DNA of 64,000 bases from Anaerolineales bacterium (GTDB lineage: Bacteria; Chloroflexota; Anaerolineae; Anaerolineales; UBA4823): assembly GCA_016932955.1 (NCBI GenBank), contig JAFGBV010000004.1, positions 1 to 64,000 on the forward strand. Reading direction: 5' to 3'. The position numbers were made by a program, and so were the translations under genes. This document shows, in pieces, positions 9,073 through 18,153 of the stretch. Positions within the stretch are counted from its first letter, which is position 1, and each line of letters begins with the position of its first letter. The notes below the pieces were generated by a model, which ran no database searches, was not told the DNA's origin, and saw only the letters and a list, made by a program, of their open reading frames with translations.

Positions 9073-9088
9073 GGTCGCCAGTGCGACC
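9073..9088. repeat. Short inverted repeat in the 5' leader of the C25/lasso operon
   Basis: GGTCGC and GCGACC flank a four-base loop (CAGT). The repeat lies between the predicted transcription start near 9101 and the ATG at 9036. It may be a leader hairpin or an operator. Confidence 0.45.
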
Positions 9089-9107
9089 CGGCGGCCTGAT
9101 TGGAGCG

Positions 9108-9136
9108 ATTTTATCCTAGTTGGGCTGGTTTATCAA
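9108..9136 (-). promoter_or_regulatory. Sigma70-type promoter of the C25/lasso operon
   Basis: On the minus strand TTGATA (9136 to 9131), a 17-base spacer and TAAAAT (9113 to 9108) form a good housekeeping-type promoter. It points at the peptidase gene and leaves a leader of about 65 bases. Confidence 0.65.
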
Positions 9137-9200
9137 GCCACCTTACAGATTTCTAAGGACGGCACAGGCAACGAAAAATGAACCAAAACGGTGTTTTCTG

Positions 9201-9210
9201 CGACTATATA
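9201..9210 (+). promoter_or_regulatory. CGACTATATA motif upstream of the anchored surface protein
   Basis: This is the second exact copy of the 10-mer found at 546-555. It lies 41 bases before the ATG at 9251. TATATA could serve as the -10 box for this gene; I see no convincing -35. Confidence 0.28.
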
Positions 9211-9250
9211 GCATCAGGAAACCTATCCAACTATTGACAGGAGGAAGAAC

Positions 9251-10471
9251 ATGAACACAACCATCAAACGATTGGGCGCCCTGTTCCTGGCACTGGCACT
9301 GGCGCTGAGTATGACCAGTACAGCAACAGCAACCACACCTACAACCATCACAGCAGATGGAGCTCTGGGTGACTGGGAAAGCGACGAGCACCTTGGCACT
9401 GTAAGTACTGTGGCATATTATGTCACTTGGGATGCAACATATCTTTATGTGGGCTTTAACGGTGGGTCTTCTACCACGTACTATGATGTCGCAATTGACA
9501 CAGATCCAGGAGACAAAGGCACATCAAACTCTGGCACGACAGACTCGTTAGAGGGGGCCACCTTCATCACGAATGGCAAGCCGGATTTTGCTTTTTCCAG
9601 AGTGGGAAGCACACATGCTGCCTATAATGTTGACTCAGAGGATTGGGCTACTTATAACCCTGACAATGATGCAAGTGCAGGTGCCACATGCGATACCACA
9701 TCTTATTGCGTTGAATTTGTTATCCCATGGGCAGCGGTCAACTTCACCCCAGGCGCTAGCATATCTATCGGCCTTTATCTATTCACCGGAGATGGATCAA
9801 ATATCTCCAGTGCTTGGCCTCCCAGCAACCGCCAAAGTGGCAGCGGATTATTAACCACGCGTCTCTTATTTCATCACACATCTTCTGGAGTCGTACCTCG
9901 CACAGCTGGTACACATCACGGTGAGGAGACATTCCTAACTGCTGGCCCAGAAGAAGAAACATTCTCCCTACTCAACGGATTCGTTCAAGTTCATGTTGAC
10001 GCATATGATGGCAGTGCCTGCCAGTTCTCAGCATCAATGGTTGGCAACCAGGTATACATTACAGATGCAGTAAAGCGCACCTACTTCCTAACTGTCGATG
10101 GTAGTTGTGACCTGGATTTCCAAGCTGACATAACACTGAAATACATCGACGCCGGGACTGAATCCTACTCTGCGCCATCAGAATTAAATGGCCTAACAGA
10201 GGCTAATTTGGAGTTGTGGAGTTTGGGAACGGGATGGGCAAACAATGGGGCTGAAGGGCGCGATCCTAACGCTAACACCGTTACGGTGAACAATATCTTG
10301 GATTTCTCAACATGGGTCTTCCGAACCAGCAGCAGCGAGCCCACCGCCATCAAACTGGTCTCGCTGGAAGCCCACCCGCAGGTAGGGCAGCCAGTGGCGC
10401 TGATCGTGGTTGGGGTAGCGGCGCTGGGGCTGGGCGGACTGCTGCTTGCCCGGCGGCTGCGCAAGGTCTAA
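9251..10471 (+). CDS. Surface protein with DOMON/CBM9-like domain and C-terminal membrane anchor
   Basis: This 406-residue protein has a strong ACAGGAGGAAGAAC ribosome-binding site. Residues 1-27 are a signal peptide. Residues 30-210 start ITADGALGDWES and continue with VAYYVTWDATYLYVGFNG, a pattern of CBM9/DOMON-like sandwich domains that often bind sugar or haem. A second, mostly beta domain follows. The C-terminus has a single hydrophobic segment (PVALIVVGVAALGLGGLL) followed by ARRLRKV, a membrane anchor with a basic stop. Composition changes sharply near 10320: the ectodomain is much less GC-rich than the anchor, which matches its neighbours. The ligand is unknown. Confidence 0.72.
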   Translation: MNTTIKRLGALFLALALALSMTSTATATTPTTITADGALGDWESDEHLGTVSTVAYYVTWDATYLYVGFNGGSSTTYYDVAIDTDPGDKGTSNSGTTDSLEGATFITNGKPDFAFSRVGSTHAAYNVDSEDWATYNPDNDASAGATCDTTSYCVEFVIPWAAVNFTPGASISIGLYLFTGDGSNISSAWPPSNRQSGSGLLTTRLLFHHTSSGVVPRTAGTHHGEETFLTAGPEEETFSLLNGFVQVHVDAYDGSACQFSASMVGNQVYITDAVKRTYFLTVDGSCDLDFQADITLKYIDAGTESYSAPSELNGLTEANLELWSLGTGWANNGAEGRDPNANTVTVNNILDFSTWVFRTSSSEPTAIKLVSLEAHPQVGQPVALIVVGVAALGLGGLLLARRLRKV

Positions 10472-10497
10472 ACTCGTTCTAAGCCAAGGGGGGTTCT

Positions 10498-10545
10498 CTG
10501 GGGTTGCGAGATGGTGCGAAACACCCTCTCGTAACCCCAGTTTTT
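10498..10545 (+). terminator. Rho-independent terminator after the surface protein
   Basis: CTGGGGTT pairs with AACCCCAG. The stem continues through CGAGA/TCTCG and GGTG/CACC with single mismatches, around a CGAAA loop, and ends in TTTTT at 10541-10545. The other strand has no T-run, so it mainly stops plus-strand transcription before the convergent cyclase gene. Confidence 0.85.
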
Positions 10546-13500
10546 ATTGATGCTCCGCCAGTATCTCTCGATGCAGCGCGATCCGTTCCGCGTACGACTG
10601 GCGCATCGCGGGGGATTGGATCTTGCCCAGCATGTACTGCAGCGACTGGTAGGCGCGCTCCAGCATCGCGGAGGCCAGCGCAGGCTCCCCGGCGGCAAGG
10701 TGGGTGCGGTAGCAGGCCATGCAGGCGGAGAGCGAATCGCGCTGCGGGTCGGCGGGGCCGAGCAGCTCGCCCATCTCGGCGGCGGCCTGCTGCGCCGCGG
10801 GCAGGTCGCCCTGCGCCAGGTGGAGCAGCGCCAGGTCCGCCAGCGTAGCCAGGATGCGCTCGGTCTGCCCGATGGCGCGACGGTGCTCGAGCGAAGTGTT
10901 GTAATATTCCAGCGCTTTGCCGTAGTCGCCCTGGCGCATGCGGATCCTCCCCGCGGTGTGCAGCACCCAGCCCGCCAGCTCCTTGCCGCGCTCGGGCGTG
11001 GCGATCTCCAGGGCTTGATCGATCAGGCGCTGCGCCTGGGCCAGGTCGCCGCCAGTCTCCAGCAGGATCTCCGCCATGCACATCCAGCCGTAAGCCAGGG
11101 TGTAGCCCTCGCCCATCAGCTGCTCACCCAGGGTGATGGAGCGCTCCAGGTATTCCCAGCCCAGCTCGTGCTGCCCCGCCTGGCGCAGCATATCGCCCAT
11201 CAGGCGCAGGGCCTCGGCTTCGTGGCGCTTGTGCCCCAGTTGAACCGCCAGCGCCAGGGACTGCTGGTACAGCGCCAGGCCCTTATCCGCTTCCCCGATG
11301 GTGGAATACAGGCAGCCGAGGTTGGAAAGCAGCAGCGCCTCGCCGGATTTGTGCTTGTTGGCGCACATCGCATCGTAGGATTCATGCCACAGCAGGCGGG
11401 TGTGGTCATAGTCGCCCTCGTCATACACCACCCAGCCCAGCACCTGCTGCGCCCTGGCTTTTTGGCGCCAGTCCGCCGGGCCGGCTTCGTCGATCACCTG
11501 CTGAAGCATCTCCTTCGCCACCTGGTAATCGCCGCTGCCAAAATAGGTGCCACCGAGCAGGAAGATCGCTTTGAGCAGCCCGGCGTGGTCGTTGTGCTGG
11601 CGCGCCAGGTCGATCGCCTGCCGGAAATACGGGCGCGGGTTCTCCTCCTTCTGGCAATCCTTCAAAACGTCACCCAGGACGAGCAAGGCAGTTACCTGGC
11701 GCGGCACATCCAGGCTGGTGGAAAGATCGCGCAGCGTGTGCGCATCAGCCAGCGCCTGCCCGTAATTGCCCAGGATCACGGCATGCTCGCAGCGCCCCTG
11801 CAAATTGTCAAAACGCTGCTCGGGGGTGCCCAGGTTGTGGGCATCTTGCAAAGCGACCGCCTGATCAAACCAGGCAAATGCCTGGCGGTAAGCAGCCTCA
11901 CGCGCGGCCTGCTGCGCCGCCAGGCAGACGAACTCGTATTCGCGCTCGAAGCGCTCGGCGCGCCTGAAATGGTACGCCAGGATGCCGTACCAGGCGCTGA
12001 TACCGGCAGCGTAGGCGGCCTCGATGTACCCCGCCACGCGCTCGTGGAGCATGCGCCGGTTGGCGAAGGACAGCGTGCCGTAAACCACCTCTTGCGTGAT
12101 GGCGTGCTTGAAGAGGTATTCCAGCTCGGGCGAGGGTTTATCGACGGTGACAATGCCCATGCTGTGCACGCGCGCCAGGTCGCGCCCGAGCATCTCCTGG
12201 CGCATCTCGCCGGGGTAGATCGCCAGCAGCCACTGCTGGCGGAACAACTGCCCGATCACCGAGGCCACCTGCACCGTCATCTTCTCGCTCTCAGCGAGCT
12301 GGTCCAGGCGGGTGACGACCAGGGTCTGGATCGAGTCGGGCACCTGCAGCGCCTGCACCGCCTGCGGGTCGCTCAGGTCAATGCCCTGCTCCTGCACCAG
12401 GTTGATGAACTCGTCGATGTAGAAAGGGTTGCCATCCGATAGCTGCTCGATCTTCTCCAGCAAGGAGGGCGGCAGGGACAGCCCCCTCAGCTTGATCTCG
12501 ATCAGATGGCGCATCTCAGGCGGGGTGAAAGGCTGCAGGCGGACCTCATTGAAATAAGCAGGAGGCGTCTCCCACAGGGAGTGCGCTTCTCCCGCGGCGA
12601 AGGGGCGGTAGACGGTGAGCAAGAAAACTGGCTGGTGGATCAGCGCGGCAGAAAGGTACTGCGCCAGATTGCGCGAGGCATCGTCCAGCCAGTGGGCGTC
12701 CTCGAGCACCAGCAGCAGCGGCGCCTGCGCCGCGCGCGTGCGGATCAGGTCGAAGAGCATGGCAAACAGGCTGTCGCGGCGCAGGCGGGCATCCATCGAG
12801 GCGGTGATCTCCGTATCGGGGATCTCCACGCCCAGCACGGCGCCCAGCAGCGGCAGCCTGGCGACCAGTGCTTCCCCTGCCTGGCGCAGCACGGCTTCGA
12901 TCTGCGGCAGTTGGTCGAGGATCGAACGCTCTTCGCCCAGGTCGAGCAGGGCGCGCAGCACCGGCCGCCAGGCGAGATAAGGCGTGCTGGCGCCGTGGCT
13001 GAGGCCGTTGCCGCGCAATCCCTGGTAGCCCATCTGCAGCGCCGCGCCGATCACCTCGGTGGCGAGGCGCGTCTTGCCCATCCCCGCCTCGGCGGTGATG
13101 CCGACCACCTGGGCTTTGCCCTCCTCGCGCACGCTCCTCAGCAATTCCTGAAGGCGGGCAAACTCCTCCTGCCGTCCCACCATGGGCAGGGCGTAAGGCT
13201 CTTCGGGCAGCAGGTGCGCCTGGCGGTGCAGGCGGCGCAGCAGGGCAAAAACCGGCAACGGCTGGCTCTTGCCCTTCACCTGGATCGGCTCCAACACCTC
13301 CCAGGCAAATTTCGCGCCCGCGGCGGTGTAGCTCGCCTCGTCGACCAGGATACGCTGCGGGGCGGCAGCCTGCATGAAGCGCGCCGAGAGGTTGACCACG
13401 TCGCCCATGGCGGCATATTCCTGGCGGTGAGAGGCGCCCAGGTTGCCCACAAATACCTTGCCGGTGGTGATTCCGGTGCACTGGGCGCTGATTGCCGGGC

Positions 13501-14563
13501 AGTTTTCTGCCAGCGCCTGCAGCTCCAGCGCGCAGAGCAGGGCGCGTTCCTCGTCATCCTCATGCGCAACCGGCGCGCCAAACATAACAATTACTTTGCT
13601 GCCCTTGTCGCCCATCTCCACCTGGCGAATATAACCGTCGTAGCGGGAAACGACGGCAAAAAAGTCTTTCAAATAATTCCCCAGCGCCTGCACGGCATCC
13701 GCTAAAGCGTAGTTGATGCCCTCGAAGTTGACGAATAAAACAGAAACCTGGCGGTGCTCGTTGACAAAGCCCGCCGCGCCGAGCAGGATCTTCTCAAAAG
13801 CCTGGGGCGGCAGGAAGGGGCGCAAGGCCTGGATGGCAGCCGGCGCGCTCACGGGAGGCGGCATAGGCGGGTTAGGCCGCGCGGGTACCTCGCCGCGCAG
13901 CGCCTCCAGGCGGGCAAATCCATCCCCCAGGGCTGTGCATTCGACCCTCCCCGCGGGCAGTGCAGCCTGGATGGAAGGCGAGAGGACGATCTCGCCTGGC
14001 GAGGCATGGTGCTCAGCCTGGGCGGAAGCATCCAGCGGCTCTCCGGCGAAGATGAACTCCTGGCGCGTGGCATTGCCCACCACCATTTGCAGCACCTCGC
14101 CATAAGCCAGCCCCAGCTTCATGCGCAGCTCGAAATCGCCCGCCATCGTGTGCACCTGCGCCATCTCGCTGCCGCGCTGCAGCAATGCCTGGGCGCAGGC
14201 CACCGCGCGCAACGCGGCATGCTCGCCGCGGAAGAGCACGGACATCGCATCACCGGCAAATTTGCCCACCACACCGCCCCAATGATCCACCTCAGCGATC
14301 TGCCCGCTGAAGTAACGGTTGAGCAAGGTGGTCAGCTCTTCGGCTCCCGCTACGCCCACGCGGCACAAGGCTTCGGTGATGGGAGTGAATTTTGCCAGGT
14401 CAGCAAATAAAACAGCCGCCGGGTATCGTTCAGATCGATCCAGCAGCGGCTGCTCAGGGTTTTGCAACACCTGTTCGGCGAGCAAGTTGGGCAAGTAGGC
14501 TTGCAGCACGGCAAGCGTGGCATTCACTTGATCTTCTGTCATTTTGAGCTTATTTCTCCCCAT
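10544..14563 (-). CDS. Tandem class III cyclase-like domains, AAA-type ATPase and TPR region (locus 1)
   Basis: This is a 1339-residue signalling protein. Cyclase domain 1 (about 45-215) keeps both metal Asp residues: Asp55 in LFADLAKFT and Asp105 in KFAGDAMSV, next to Lys101. Cyclase domain 2 (about 270-440) has Asn in place of the first metal Asp (LFVNFEGI), so it may act only as a partner half-site. An AAA_16-type ATPase follows, with Walker A GITAEAGMGKTRLA and Walker B LLLVLEDAHWLDD. The C-terminal third (about 900-1330) is made of TPR-like helical pairs. The ATG at 14563 overlaps the upstream cNMP gene; an ATG at 14542 with GGGGAG upstream is an alternative start. I infer production of a cyclic nucleotide controlled by protein contacts and ATP. 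Confidence 0.82.
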   Translation of the reverse strand: MGRNKLKMTEDQVNATLAVLQAYLPNLLAEQVLQNPEQPLLDRSERYPAAVLFADLAKFTPITEALCRVGVAGAEELTTLLNRYFSGQIAEVDHWGGVVGKFAGDAMSVLFRGEHAALRAVACAQALLQRGSEMAQVHTMAGDFELRMKLGLAYGEVLQMVVGNATRQEFIFAGEPLDASAQAEHHASPGEIVLSPSIQAALPAGRVECTALGDGFARLEALRGEVPARPNPPMPPPVSAPAAIQALRPFLPPQAFEKILLGAAGFVNEHRQVSVLFVNFEGINYALADAVQALGNYLKDFFAVVSRYDGYIRQVEMGDKGSKVIVMFGAPVAHEDDEERALLCALELQALAENCPAISAQCTGITTGKVFVGNLGASHRQEYAAMGDVVNLSARFMQAAAPQRILVDEASYTAAGAKFAWEVLEPIQVKGKSQPLPVFALLRRLHRQAHLLPEEPYALPMVGRQEEFARLQELLRSVREEGKAQVVGITAEAGMGKTRLATEVIGAALQMGYQGLRGNGLSHGASTPYLAWRPVLRALLDLGEERSILDQLPQIEAVLRQAGEALVARLPLLGAVLGVEIPDTEITASMDARLRRDSLFAMLFDLIRTRAAQAPLLLVLEDAHWLDDASRNLAQYLSAALIHQPVFLLTVYRPFAAGEAHSLWETPPAYFNEVRLQPFTPPEMRHLIEIKLRGLSLPPSLLEKIEQLSDGNPFYIDEFINLVQEQGIDLSDPQAVQALQVPDSIQTLVVTRLDQLAESEKMTVQVASVIGQLFRQQWLLAIYPGEMRQEMLGRDLARVHSMGIVTVDKPSPELEYLFKHAITQEVVYGTLSFANRRMLHERVAGYIEAAYAAGISAWYGILAYHFRRAERFEREYEFVCLAAQQAAREAAYRQAFAWFDQAVALQDAHNLGTPEQRFDNLQGRCEHAVILGNYGQALADAHTLRDLSTSLDVPRQVTALLVLGDVLKDCQKEENPRPYFRQAIDLARQHNDHAGLLKAIFLLGGTYFGSGDYQVAKEMLQQVIDEAGPADWRQKARAQQVLGWVVYDEGDYDHTRLLWHESYDAMCANKHKSGEALLLSNLGCLYSTIGEADKGLALYQQSLALAVQLGHKRHEAEALRLMGDMLRQAGQHELGWEYLERSITLGEQLMGEGYTLAYGWMCMAEILLETGGDLAQAQRLIDQALEIATPERGKELAGWVLHTAGRIRMRQGDYGKALEYYNTSLEHRRAIGQTERILATLADLALLHLAQGDLPAAQQAAAEMGELLGPADPQRDSLSACMACYRTHLAAGEPALASAMLERAYQSLQYMLGKIQSPAMRQSYAERIALHREILAEHQ

Positions 14564-15311
14564 CGTTTTGCTGGCGGAATTTATCGCGCGCCGACTTCAA
14601 CCGTTTAAACATATCAGACTGCTTGACGGTTTCTACCTCTTGCTTGCGGCGTGCCTCATCGACCTGGATGATCAATTCCTGCACCTGGCTTTTCAATTCT
14701 TCCTCACGCTTCTTGACCCCTTCCACCATCTTGAAGAAAGCCGAAAGGAACTCAGCCACGCGCGCTTCATCCGAGCGGGTGCGGGTGACCACGGTGGGAT
14801 GCTCGGCGTTGATCTGCTCCATGGCAAAACCGTAATCGCCCTCGGCAACATGCTGGCTCCATTCGATGGCCTTCTCGATGTACGTGGTGGACAGGCGGAT
14901 CTTCCCCGAAAGGCCCTGCATCACACCCAATGCCATTGCCGGGTGATGGTCAAGCACGTCCAGGAAAGCCTGCCGGCGAAGCACAATTGCCTTGAGCGGC
15001 ATCAGGGTAACCACGCCAGCCGTGCGCGGCTCGCCATCGATCAACGCCACCTCACCCACGGCTTCGCCAGGCCCGCAGTGGTTGAGCACCAGCTCCTCGC
15101 CCTCCGCGTTGACCGTCACCACCTTGACCCAGCCGCTGACGATCACGTACAAAGAATCCCCAGCGTCGCCCTTGTTGAACAGGCGCGTTTGGGCAGGGAT
15201 TTCCACCATTTCTACGCGCTGCGCCAGATCCACCAGCACCGCATCGGGGGATTGCTTGAAGTAATCCACCGTTTTCAGCCGTCGTATCATGTTTTGAATA
15301 TCTTCATTCAT
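14550..15311 (-). CDS. Cyclic-nucleotide-binding protein with C-terminal coiled coil (locus 1)
   Basis: This 253-residue protein has a CRP-type cyclic-nucleotide-binding domain (about residues 15-130). The phosphate-binding cassette VGEVALIDGEPRTAG keeps Gly86, Glu87, Arg96 and Thr97. Instead of a helix-turn-helix it has a helical linker and a charged coiled coil (about 195-250) with RRKQEVETVKQSDMF. It is therefore unlikely to bind DNA and is more likely a cAMP/cGMP-responsive adaptor. I chose the ATG at 15311 (AAGGG upstream) because the longer frame is non-conserved. The stop overlaps the start of the cyclase gene, so sensor and cyclase are co-translated. A paralogue is encoded at 28079-28795. 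Confidence 0.82.
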   Translation of the reverse strand: MNEDIQNMIRRLKTVDYFKQSPDAVLVDLAQRVEMVEIPAQTRLFNKGDAGDSLYVIVSGWVKVVTVNAEGEELVLNHCGPGEAVGEVALIDGEPRTAGVVTLMPLKAIVLRRQAFLDVLDHHPAMALGVMQGLSGKIRLSTTYIEKAIEWSQHVAEGDYGFAMEQINAEHPTVVTRTRSDEARVAEFLSAFFKMVEGVKKREEELKSQVQELIIQVDEARRKQEVETVKQSDMFKRLKSARDKFRQQNDGEK

Positions 15312-15352
15312 CGGGGAACCCTTGTCTTCGTATTTTTTACCCAGGCGAGTTA

Positions 15353-15361
15353 ATTCTAGCA
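15353..15361 (-). promoter_or_regulatory. Extended -10 promoter for the cNMP-binding/cyclase operon (locus 1)
   Basis: TGC-TAGAAT on the minus strand (15361 to 15353) is an extended -10 box placed about 42 bases before the ATG at 15311. No strong -35 is seen. Confidence 0.5.
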
Positions 15362-15419
15362 CAAAGTAAGGGTGAATTCCACCCGCTTCGGCAGTTATTG
15401 GGCAGAGGAGAAGAAGGAT

Positions 15420-15462
15420 TCGGGGTACAAACGGATGGCTCCGCCACCCGTTTGTACCCCGA
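15420..15462. repeat. Long inverted repeat in a divergent intergenic region
   Basis: CGGGGTACAAACGG (15421-15434) pairs perfectly with CCGTTTGTACCCCG (15448-15461), plus an outer T-A pair. Inside, after one mismatch, TGG pairs with CCA around a CTCCG loop. It lies between the divergent promoters of the cNMP gene and the polysaccharide operon and has no T-run on either side, so it is not an ordinary terminator. Confidence 0.8.
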
Positions 15463-15491
15463 GCCCCTTCCTTGTGAAAGCCCTGGGCAGT

Positions 15492-15497
15492 TATAAT
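15492..15497 (+). promoter_or_regulatory. -10 box of the exopolysaccharide operon, nearly leaderless
   Basis: TATAAT ends only nine bases before the ATG at 15507, so the transcript would start at or a few bases before the start codon. No good ribosome-binding site or -35 is seen. Leaderless initiation is inferred. Confidence 0.5.
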
Positions 15498-15506
15498 TGA
15501 TGTTCG

Positions 15507-16787
15507 ATGCCCATGCAACAAAAACTCGCACCGCTCGAACTGCTGCGCTCGCTGCTGGAGAAGGGGTTCTTGTACCTGCTCTCAGCCAACTTCCTGGCGC
15601 AATTCTTGAGTTTTCTTACCTCGCTGGTGGTCACCAAATTCCTGGACCCTGCGCGACTGGCAGATGTGAAGGTGCTGCAATCTTATGTGATCTTCTTCCT
15701 GGTCTTTGCCGGTTACGGCTTCAGCTCGGCAGCGCTGAAATACTGCGCCGAAGACCGCCCGGCAGAGGATAAAGCCTACCTGCTACGCCAGAGCCTGCTG
15801 AGCGCCCTGGTGTTCACTGCCATCACGCTGGCGGTCGTGGCGCTGATGGCGCTGGCAGGGCTGGTCACCCGCCCCGGTTACCTGACGCAGTGGCTGATCA
15901 TCTACCTCTCTGCGGTGCCGTTCATCGTGATGTACGATATCCTGATCGCTTACCTGCAGGCAGGCAAACGGATCAAGGAAATGTCACGCATGCAGGCGAT
16001 CTATAAAACGATCACTTTCTTTGCCGTGATCCTGGGCACCTGGCGCTGGGGGCTGGAAGGGTTTGTGGTGGGGACAATTGCCGCCAGCCTGATCGGGCTG
16101 CTGCCGCTGTTCAAAACGGTGCGGCTGGACTTTCTAAAGGCGCGCAAGGGATCGATGCCCGCTGGATACAACCGCATGGTGCTCTTCAGCATGCTGGCGT
16201 ACAGCATCACCATCCTGGGGCAATACGGCGATATCTTCATCCTGGATCATTTCGTGATCGACCGCCAGTCCATCGGACACTACTCGCTGGCGACCTATTT
16301 TGTGCTCGCTGGCACGCAGGCAACGATGACCATCCAGGCTATCCTGATCCCCTATTTCAGCCAGCACGGTCGCCAGCGGGCCTGGTTTGACCGCAACCTG
16401 CGCCAGTACCAGCTCCTCACCAGCGGCTTGAGCCTGCTGATCGCGCTGGGGATCCAGGCGGCGGCATGGCTGTTGATCCGTTTCGTTTACGGACCTGCCT
16501 ACCAGCCATCCCAGGCCTATCTATTCGTGCTCAGCCTGCGCTACTTGCTCTTCTCGTCTTACGCGATCCTCTCGGCTGCGCTGACCGGTATCGAGATGGT
16601 GCGCTACCATTTCTTCGCCGTGGGCGTGGCAGTGCCCAGCGGGCTTTTCTTATCCTACCTGCTGCAAGAACCTTACGGGGCGATGGGCGTTGCCTGGGCG
16701 CAGGTGATCGCCGCGGGGTTGACGCTGGCGCTGGAGGTGTTCTGGGTACAGCGGGCGCGAAAAATGTTAGAATTACCACCAGAGTGA
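15507..16787 (+). CDS. Polysaccharide flippase (Wzx/MATE-like)
   Basis: This 426-residue polytopic membrane protein has about 12 hydrophobic segments in the arrangement of oligosaccharide flippases, including ANFLAQFLSFLTSLVVTKFL near the N-terminus. Such proteins flip undecaprenyl-linked repeat units to the outer face of the membrane. It opens a co-directional run of exopolysaccharide genes. No classical ribosome-binding site precedes the ATG, consistent with the -10 box directly upstream. The substrate is unknown. Confidence 0.78.
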   Translation: MPMQQKLAPLELLRSLLEKGFLYLLSANFLAQFLSFLTSLVVTKFLDPARLADVKVLQSYVIFFLVFAGYGFSSAALKYCAEDRPAEDKAYLLRQSLLSALVFTAITLAVVALMALAGLVTRPGYLTQWLIIYLSAVPFIVMYDILIAYLQAGKRIKEMSRMQAIYKTITFFAVILGTWRWGLEGFVVGTIAASLIGLLPLFKTVRLDFLKARKGSMPAGYNRMVLFSMLAYSITILGQYGDIFILDHFVIDRQSIGHYSLATYFVLAGTQATMTIQAILIPYFSQHGRQRAWFDRNLRQYQLLTSGLSLLIALGIQAAAWLLIRFVYGPAYQPSQAYLFVLSLRYLLFSSYAILSAALTGIEMVRYHFFAVGVAVPSGLFLSYLLQEPYGAMGVAWAQVIAAGLTLALEVFWVQRARKMLELPPE

Positions 16788-16797
16788 AGTAGGTACC

Positions 16798-18153
16798 GTG
16801 CAAACATCCCTGAAGAACAGGCTGCTTGACGTCGCTGGCTGGCTGCTTATTGCTGGCTGGCTCCTGTTGCCTTACACCCACCTGCGCTGGCTGCCCAACC
16901 TGGGAACCACCCGCCCGATCAGCGCGCTGCCCTTTGCCCTGGCAGCCGGGTTGGCTTACCTGGCGCGGGCTCCCTGGCAAGGGCTGCGCCTGCGCCAGCC
17001 GCGCACCTGGCTGAACATATTGCAGCCATTCCGCCTCCTGCCAGAGTGGCGCTTTTTGCGCTGGTGGCTGGTGCTGATCGCACTGGGCAGCCTCTCAGCT
17101 CTGATCACGCCGTTTTACGGGAACTTCTTCCAGGCGCTCAACCGCCTGTTTGGCTATACGATCATCTTCGTTTTCTTCTACGCGGCGCTGGTTTCGCTGC
17201 GGCGGCACGGTCTGGAGAAGATCGCAACCTGGGCGCATGCCGGATACCTGCCGGCGCTGGTCTACGCTGTGATCGAAATCGCCGCCACGCGCGGCGTCCC
17301 CTGGGCAAACACGATCGTGATCTTCATGCGCCAGCAGGTGATTGTAGAGTATCCCTGGGTGATCCGCATGGCGCTCTTCGCCACCGAGCCTTCTTTCCTG
17401 GGCTTCCAGGCGCTGCTGCTGATTGCCCTCTTCCCCTTCCTGCGCAGCCGCCTGCTGCGCCTGTCCTCAGCGATCTTGATCGGGCTGATCCTGGTCTTCA
17501 GCGTCAGCGGGACGGTGCTGGGGCTGGTGGGGATCTATGCGCTGGTGTGGGTCGCGCTGCGCCTGCCGCGCCGCATCCTGGTGCGAGGTATCCTGGCGGC
17601 TGTAGCGCTGCTCCTGATCCTCGTGGTTGTGTACGCCGCCTCCCCCAGGCTACAAAGCCAGGCTGAGGCATTGGTTGGGCCAGCGCTCGAAAATGGGCGC
17701 GTCTACAACCTTTTTGCATCCTCGGCAATCCGCTCCAGCTTCACGCGCAACCTGATCTATACCATCGTCGAAACGCGCGGCCTGGGGTTGGGGATCGGGC
17801 AATACGGGATGTTCTGGAAAGACATCTATCTGCGCCATATCGATTACAAAGCCATCGATGTGCGCGGCGAGATCACCGCCAAGCTGAACTCCAGCGAATA
17901 CATGCGCCCCTGGTCTGTGCTGCTGGGGCTCGGGACAGACCTGGGGCTCATTGGCATGGCAATCTTCCTGGTTTTTTACTACCAGATCCTGCGCTGTTTC
18001 CAGAGCAACCATGCGCGGGCAGTGGGCGCGGCGAGTTTCGTCGCCCTGCTGGGGGCGTATCCCATCGTGACCCCGCATATCTGGCTGGCGCTGGCGGTGC
18101 TGGCAGGACAGGTGGAAGAAAAACAGGCTACAAAGGCGATTGACGATGATTGA
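16798..18153 (+). CDS. O-antigen ligase/polymerase-like membrane protein
   Basis: This 451-residue protein has about 11-12 membrane segments and a large external loop (about residues 280-370), the layout of Wzy/WaaL proteins. The GTG start at 16798 follows GAAGTAGG and lies 10 bases after the flippase stop. It probably joins repeat units or transfers a glycan. A second protein of the same general type is encoded at 22113-23687, so polymerase and ligase roles may be split. Sequence in this superfamily is poorly conserved, so the call rests on topology and context. Confidence 0.65.
   Translation: MQTSLKNRLLDVAGWLLIAGWLLLPYTHLRWLPNLGTTRPISALPFALAAGLAYLARAPWQGLRLRQPRTWLNILQPFRLLPEWRFLRWWLVLIALGSLSALITPFYGNFFQALNRLFGYTIIFVFFYAALVSLRRHGLEKIATWAHAGYLPALVYAVIEIAATRGVPWANTIVIFMRQQVIVEYPWVIRMALFATEPSFLGFQALLLIALFPFLRSRLLRLSSAILIGLILVFSVSGTVLGLVGIYALVWVALRLPRRILVRGILAAVALLLILVVVYAASPRLQSQAEALVGPALENGRVYNLFASSAIRSSFTRNLIYTIVETRGLGLGIGQYGMFWKDIYLRHIDYKAIDVRGEITAKLNSSEYMRPWSVLLGLGTDLGLIGMAIFLVFYYQILRCFQSNHARAVGAASFVALLGAYPIVTPHIWLALAVLAGQVEEKQATKAIDDD

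Noticed and set aside
7951..9099. 382-codon plus-strand open frame opposite the C25 peptidase
   Set aside because: No ribosome-binding site or domain; the opposite strand encodes recognisable signal peptide and peptidase sequence in strong codon bias.
10547..13705. Two very long plus-strand open frames opposite the locus-1 cyclase gene
   Set aside because: Composition is Arg/Gln/His-rich as expected for antisense of GC-rich coding DNA; all cyclase, ATPase and TPR motifs are on the minus strand.
15420..15462. Intrinsic terminator
   Set aside because: It lies between divergent genes and has no T-run on either side.
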